From: an uncultured Hungatella sp.
GTDB lineage: Bacteria; Bacillota; Clostridia; Lachnospirales; Lachnospiraceae
Assembly: GCA_910588325.1 (NCBI GenBank)
Contig: CAJUPP010000100.1
Coordinates: 1-9,069, forward strand
Reading direction: 5' to 3'
Length of the DNA: 9,069 nt
This document shows positions 6,596 through 9,069 of the stretch, in pieces (within the stretch, counting starts at the first letter, position 1; the number at the start of each line of letters is the position of its first letter). The position numbers and the translations under genes are program-made. Under the pieces are notes generated by a model. The model did no database searches, had not been told where the DNA came from, and saw only the letters and a list, made by a program, of their open reading frames with translations.

Positions 6596-6667
6596 ATGCG
6601 CCCGGCGGGCGGGTTGCACCACCACACATGAACGTCTGGCGGGCCCACTTGGCATACCTGAATTCAT
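6596..6667 (+). repeat. Composite repeat, copy A (downstream of second kinase)
   Basis: A hairpin-forming core at 6596-6644 (starts ATGCGCCCGGC, ends GTCTGGCGGGC) is followed by a flank TTGGCATACCTGAATTCAT at 6649-6667. Copy B at 7802-7868 has a core matching in the same direction at about 43 positions, but its flank is an exact 19/19 match in the opposite direction and on the other side of the core. In copy A the core arms pair at 7 of 9 outer positions. It fills most of the gap between the second kinase and the phosphofructokinase. No T tract follows. Confidence 0.8.
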
Positions 6668-6671
6668 GCCA

Positions 6672-7700
6672 TTATCTTGCCATCTCGCTCTGAGGCCCTG
6701 TCTGATTGTGAGCCTTAATGATGGTTTCAATTTCATCCAGATCACAGGATGGAAGATCGCCCGGAATCGTATTCTTTACGGCGCTGGTAGCATTGCCGAA
6801 CTGGACGGCCCTGCCGCAGTCAAAATCACTGGTCAAAAGCCCATACAACGCTCCGGAAATATAGGCATCGCCGCTTCCGATCCGGTCAACCACATCAATA
6901 TCTTTGTATGGTGGTTCCTCATAATACTGATCCTTCCCGGCATCGTATATAACAGATCCGAAGGTGTGCCGTTTAGGGCTGTGAACCATTCTCTGGGTTG
7001 ATGCCACGATGGAAATCGGATATTCATCCGTAAAACTTTTCATCATCTCTTTGGCTGTGCCTGTCTTTTTAAAGGTCAGTCTTGCCGTATCCTCAGAACA
7101 GAAGAAAATATCCACAAAGGGCAGAATCTTCTCGATACATTCTTTTGCCTCTTCCCCTGTCCAGAGATTGCCCCGGAAATTCACATCGAAAGAAACCAGG
7201 GTTCCGGCTTCCTTAAACCGCTTAATCATCTCCACCGTAGTTTCTCTCAGCGCCGGGCTTAAAGCCAGTGTGATTCCGCTGGTATGGAAACACCTTGCCG
7301 CCGTGTAAGCTTCCTTCGGAATCTCATCAATCTTCAGGGAATAAAAGGAACTGTTCGCCCTGTCATAGATAACCTTTGGTTTCCTTGGATACGCCCCGTT
7401 CTCATAGTAGTAGATTCCCACTCTGGCCGACGGTGAGGAATCATACAGGAAAAAGTCATCACTGACCCCGTAGGAACGGATTTTACTCTTCATAAATCTT
7501 CCCACGTCATGGGACGGCAGTTTCGAAATAACGCCTACGTGAAGTCCCAAAAGAGCCACGCCTACAGCCACATTCAGTTCCGCGCCGCCTACCTGTTTAA
7601 CAAAGGTATCTCCTCTTACCAGTCTGTCATCATTGGGCGGTGAAAGGCGCAAAAGCAACTGCCCTAATGTAAGTAAATCAAAATTTCTCTTCTCTTCCAT
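6672..7700 (-). CDS. PfkB-family sugar kinase, KDG kinase type (second copy)
   Basis: This 342-residue ribokinase/PfkB-fold kinase is paralogous to the neighbouring gene at 7961-8992. It likely phosphorylates 2-keto-3-deoxygluconate or a close sugar acid with ATP. The N-terminal sugar-binding pattern is VGGAELNVAVGVALLG (37-52); substrate-contact candidates are Y112 and R114 in IYDRANSSF and R176 in FDVNFRGNLW; the ATP/anion-hole signature is DRIGSGDAYISGAL (272-285) with catalytic base D278. The C-terminal NTIPGDL is shared with its paralogue. Position 14 is Gln (LTLGQLLLRLSPP) where the paralogue has Glu (MGEIMLRLSTP). ATG follows AAGGGGG by about 10 nt; the longer frame to 7937 would run through repeat B and is rejected. 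Composite repeats lie on both sides of this gene. Exact substrate is uncertain. Confidence 0.88.
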   Translation of the reverse strand: MEEKRNFDLLTLGQLLLRLSPPNDDRLVRGDTFVKQVGGAELNVAVGVALLGLHVGVISKLPSHDVGRFMKSKIRSYGVSDDFFLYDSSPSARVGIYYYENGAYPRKPKVIYDRANSSFYSLKIDEIPKEAYTAARCFHTSGITLALSPALRETTVEMIKRFKEAGTLVSFDVNFRGNLWTGEEAKECIEKILPFVDIFFCSEDTARLTFKKTGTAKEMMKSFTDEYPISIVASTQRMVHSPKRHTFGSVIYDAGKDQYYEEPPYKDIDVVDRIGSGDAYISGALYGLLTSDFDCGRAVQFGNATSAVKNTIPGDLPSCDLDEIETIIKAHNQTGPQSEMAR

Positions 7701-7784
7701 AAGCCGTATCCCCCTTTTACGTTCCCCAAGTCTCTGTGTCTCTGGCTTTTGCCAAATCCGGGGAGCGATTACTATGAAAGTTCC

Positions 7785-7801
7785 ACCGCCGAATAGGCGG
7801 T
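7785..7801 (-). repeat. Small hairpin in the leader of the second kinase
   Basis: ACCGCC (7785-7790) and GGCGGT (7796-7801) form a perfect 6-bp stem around a 5-nt loop, directly beside repeat copy B and about 85 bp before the kinase start. The rest of the leader down to the ribosome site shows no clear promoter. Confidence 0.5.
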
Positions 7802-7872
7802 ATGAATTCAGGTATGCCAAATGCGCCCGGCAGGCGGGTTCAACACCACCCATGAAAGTCTGGCGGGCGCAT
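7802..7872 (+). repeat. Composite repeat, copy B (upstream of second kinase)
   Basis: The flank ATGAATTCAGGTATGCCAA (7802-7820) is the exact reverse complement of 6649-6667. It is joined to a core at 7821-7872 that forms a strong hairpin: ATGCGCCCG (7821-7829) pairs perfectly with CGGGCGCAT (7864-7872), then after one G.G mismatch five more pairs follow (7831-7835 with 7858-7862). The core interior matches copy A in the same direction. It lies in the 260-bp gap between the two kinase genes. Confidence 0.8.
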
Positions 7873-7881
7873 GCAGGTTTC

Positions 7882-7932
7882 TTTAAGAAAAGGACAGTTC
7901 CGATGCTCCCACGAGCACAAAAGCTGTCCTTT
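7882..7932 (-). terminator. Terminator-like hairpin behind the first KDG kinase
   Basis: On the minus strand AAAGGACAG (7932-7924) pairs with CTGTCCTTT (7897-7889) and an inner TGCTC/GAGCA stem closes over 4 nt. The hairpin leads into TTTTCTT, a moderate T tract. It starts 28 bp behind the kinase stop. Its 3' arm overlaps a segment that can instead pair with 7942-7951, so termination could be conditional. Confidence 0.7.
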
Positions 7933-7939
7933 ACCAAAT

Positions 7940-7952
7940 CGTCTGAACTGTT
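7940..7952 (-). repeat. AACAGTTCAGACG motif behind the first KDG kinase
   Basis: This 13-bp sequence is identical to minus-strand 5271-5259 behind the phosphofructokinase. It begins 8 bp after the kinase stop codon, following a TTTTT run. Its ACAGTTCAGA part is complementary to TCGGAACTGT (7903-7894) at 9 of 10 positions, which lies inside the 3' arm of the terminator-like hairpin. Confidence 0.6.
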
Positions 7953-7960
7953 ACGAAAAA

Positions 7961-8992
7961 TTATCTCTGTACACGTCCTGAACCGTCGCCGCCTGCCAGA
8001 TTCTCAACATCCCCGCGGGTTACCAGGTTGAAATCTCCAGGAATGGTGTGCTTCAGAGCAGAAGCTGCCACTGCAAACTCCAGAGCCGCCTTCATATCCT
8101 TGCCATCTACCAGACCGCAGATCAAACCTGCCGCGAAGGAGTCGCCGCCGCCTACACGGTCAACAATTGGAGTGATATGATACTTTCTGGAGTGATAGAA
8201 TTCTCTGGTCTTTCCATCCATGATGCATGCGGACCAGCCGTTGTCGGAAGCGCTGTGGCTTTCGCGGAGAGAGCTGATGATATACTTGAAACCAAACTTG
8301 TCAGCCATCTGATTGAAGATATCCACATAACCTGCCAGTTCCAGATCACCGGAGGTCACATCGGTGTTGCCCGGCTTAAAGCCAAGAACCTTCTCAGCAT
8401 CTTCCTCATTACCGATACATACGTCAACATACTGCATCAGATTGGTCATAACCTTCTGAGCCTTCTCGGAAGACCATAATTTCTTACGGAAGTTTAAGTC
8501 CACAGATACGGTTACGCCGTGAGCCTTGGCAGCCTTTAAAGCAGCCTCAGTCAGTTGGATTGCCGCATCACTGACAGCCGGGGTGATTCCTGTAAAGTGG
8601 AACCAGTCAGCATCCTTGAAGATCTCATCAAAATCAAACTCATCAGCCGTAGCTGTGGAGATGGAACTGTGTGCCCTGTCATAAACAACGTTAGAAGCTC
8701 TCATAGCGGAACCGGTCTCCAGATAGTAGATACCCAGTCTCTCGCCGCTTCTTGCAATGTGCTTTGTTCCTACATTATATTTTCTTAAAGCCGCTACGGC
8801 ACACTCACCGATAGGATTTGCCGGAACTGCTGTCACGAACTCTGCGTCATGTCCATAGTTAGCCAAGGAAACCGCTACGTTTGCCTCGCCGCCGCCGTAA
8901 TTGATATCAAACTCGTCAGCCTGGATAAATTTCTCATTATTTGGGGTGGAGAGTCTCAGCATGATCTCGCCCATGGTTACAACTTTTGCCAT
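7961..8992 (-). CDS. kdgK: 2-dehydro-3-deoxygluconokinase (KDG kinase)
   Basis: This 343-residue PfkB-family kinase most likely converts 2-keto-3-deoxygluconate to KDPG with ATP, an entry step from uronates and sugar acids into central metabolism. Motifs are MGEIMLRLSTPN at 7-18, YGGGEANVAVSLANYG at 32-47, VVYDRAHSS at 102-110 (Y104 and R106 likely touch the sugar acid), VDLNFRKKLW at 164-173 with R169, NEEDAEKVLG at 195-204, and DRVGGGDSFAAGL at 278-290 with catalytic D284. The C-terminal HTIPGDFNLVT is typical of this subfamily. ATG follows AGGAG by about 9 nt; the in-frame extension to 9064 has no better site. It is the first gene seen in the module; upstream sequence is cut off. KDPG aldolase, its usual partner, may lie beyond the right edge. 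Confidence 0.92.
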   Translation of the reverse strand: MAKVVTMGEIMLRLSTPNNEKFIQADEFDINYGGGEANVAVSLANYGHDAEFVTAVPANPIGECAVAALRKYNVGTKHIARSGERLGIYYLETGSAMRASNVVYDRAHSSISTATADEFDFDEIFKDADWFHFTGITPAVSDAAIQLTEAALKAAKAHGVTVSVDLNFRKKLWSSEKAQKVMTNLMQYVDVCIGNEEDAEKVLGFKPGNTDVTSGDLELAGYVDIFNQMADKFGFKYIISSLRESHSASDNGWSACIMDGKTREFYHSRKYHITPIVDRVGGGDSFAAGLICGLVDGKDMKAALEFAVAASALKHTIPGDFNLVTRGDVENLAGGDGSGRVQR

Positions 8993-9069
8993 TTTTTGTT
9001 CTCCTTGTTTTTGTTTACTCAAACTTCCCATATTAAAAATGGGGTATGCACCTTGAAAAATCAATACTT

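Noticed and set aside
6596..7872. Kinase plus bracketing repeats as a transposon or insertion sequence
   Set aside because: No transposase, no visible target-site duplication, and the gene between them is an ordinary metabolic enzyme; the repeats are better treated as dispersed elements.
7701..7937. N-terminal extension of the second kinase through repeat B
   Set aside because: The extra 79 residues are a translation of repeats and hairpins; the kinase fold begins just after the ATG at 7700, which has its own ribosome site.
7701..7960. Known metabolite riboswitch in the gap between the kinases
   Set aside because: The gap is structured, but I could not match its segments to any known riboswitch consensus; only the competing-hairpin idea is retained.
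9000..9069. Promoter for the first KDG kinase at the right edge
   Set aside because: TTGATT and TAATAT are present on the minus strand but about 23 bp apart, too far for a sigma-A promoter; the upstream region is cut off.
1..9069. CRISPR array, phage, toxin-antitoxin or defence genes
   Set aside because: No regularly spaced direct repeats and no proteins of these kinds are present in any frame.

Overview
This 9.07-kb window looks like the chromosome of an anaerobic gut Firmicute of the Lachnospiraceae (an Enterocloster- or Hungatella-like Clostridium is the closest fit I can suggest). The evidence is the moderate GC content, strong AGGAGG-type ribosome sites, a pyrophosphate-type phosphofructokinase, an aldo/keto reductase carrying clostridial ferredoxin motifs, and a tRNA gene without an encoded CCA. 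The species assignment is inference. Apart from a partial tRNA-Leu at the left edge, every gene I accept is on the minus strand, so the transcriptional order runs from right to left.

Right part (about 5.2-9.0 kb): two adjacent paralogous PfkB-family sugar kinases of the 2-keto-3-deoxygluconate (KDG) kinase type, followed by a pyrophosphate-type 6-phosphofructokinase. Together they suggest a sugar-acid and glycolysis module. KDG kinase makes KDPG, which an aldolase (not in the window) would split to pyruvate and glyceraldehyde-3-phosphate, while the phosphofructokinase serves the Embden-Meyerhof route. The intergenic gaps here are 90-260 bp and full of structured DNA: a strong hairpin behind the first kinase with a possible competing pairing, two related composite repeats bracketing the second kinase, and a long inverted repeat behind the phosphofructokinase.

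Middle (about 3.99-5.19 kb): an aldo/keto reductase with two C-terminal [4Fe-4S] motifs, closed by a clear intrinsic terminator.

Left part (0.15-3.96 kb): a probable operon starting from a good sigma-A promoter (TTGACT, 17 bp, TATGAT) overlapped by a cre-like sequence. Its order is nicotinamidase-type cysteine hydrolase, GNAT acetyltransferase, D-lyxose isomerase, aldose-epimerase-like DUF4432 protein, and TatD nuclease. A terminator-like hairpin between the isomerase and the epimerase-like gene may reduce expression of the last two genes. A bidirectional terminator separates tatD from the tRNA-Leu.

The protein-coding content is ordinary accessory carbon metabolism. The part most likely to be undescribed is the noncoding DNA around the kinases: composite repeats whose two halves have opposite relative orientation in the two copies, and a shared AACAGTTCAGACG motif behind two genes that takes part in hairpin formation each time. 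No mobile element, CRISPR array, phage gene or defence system is visible.
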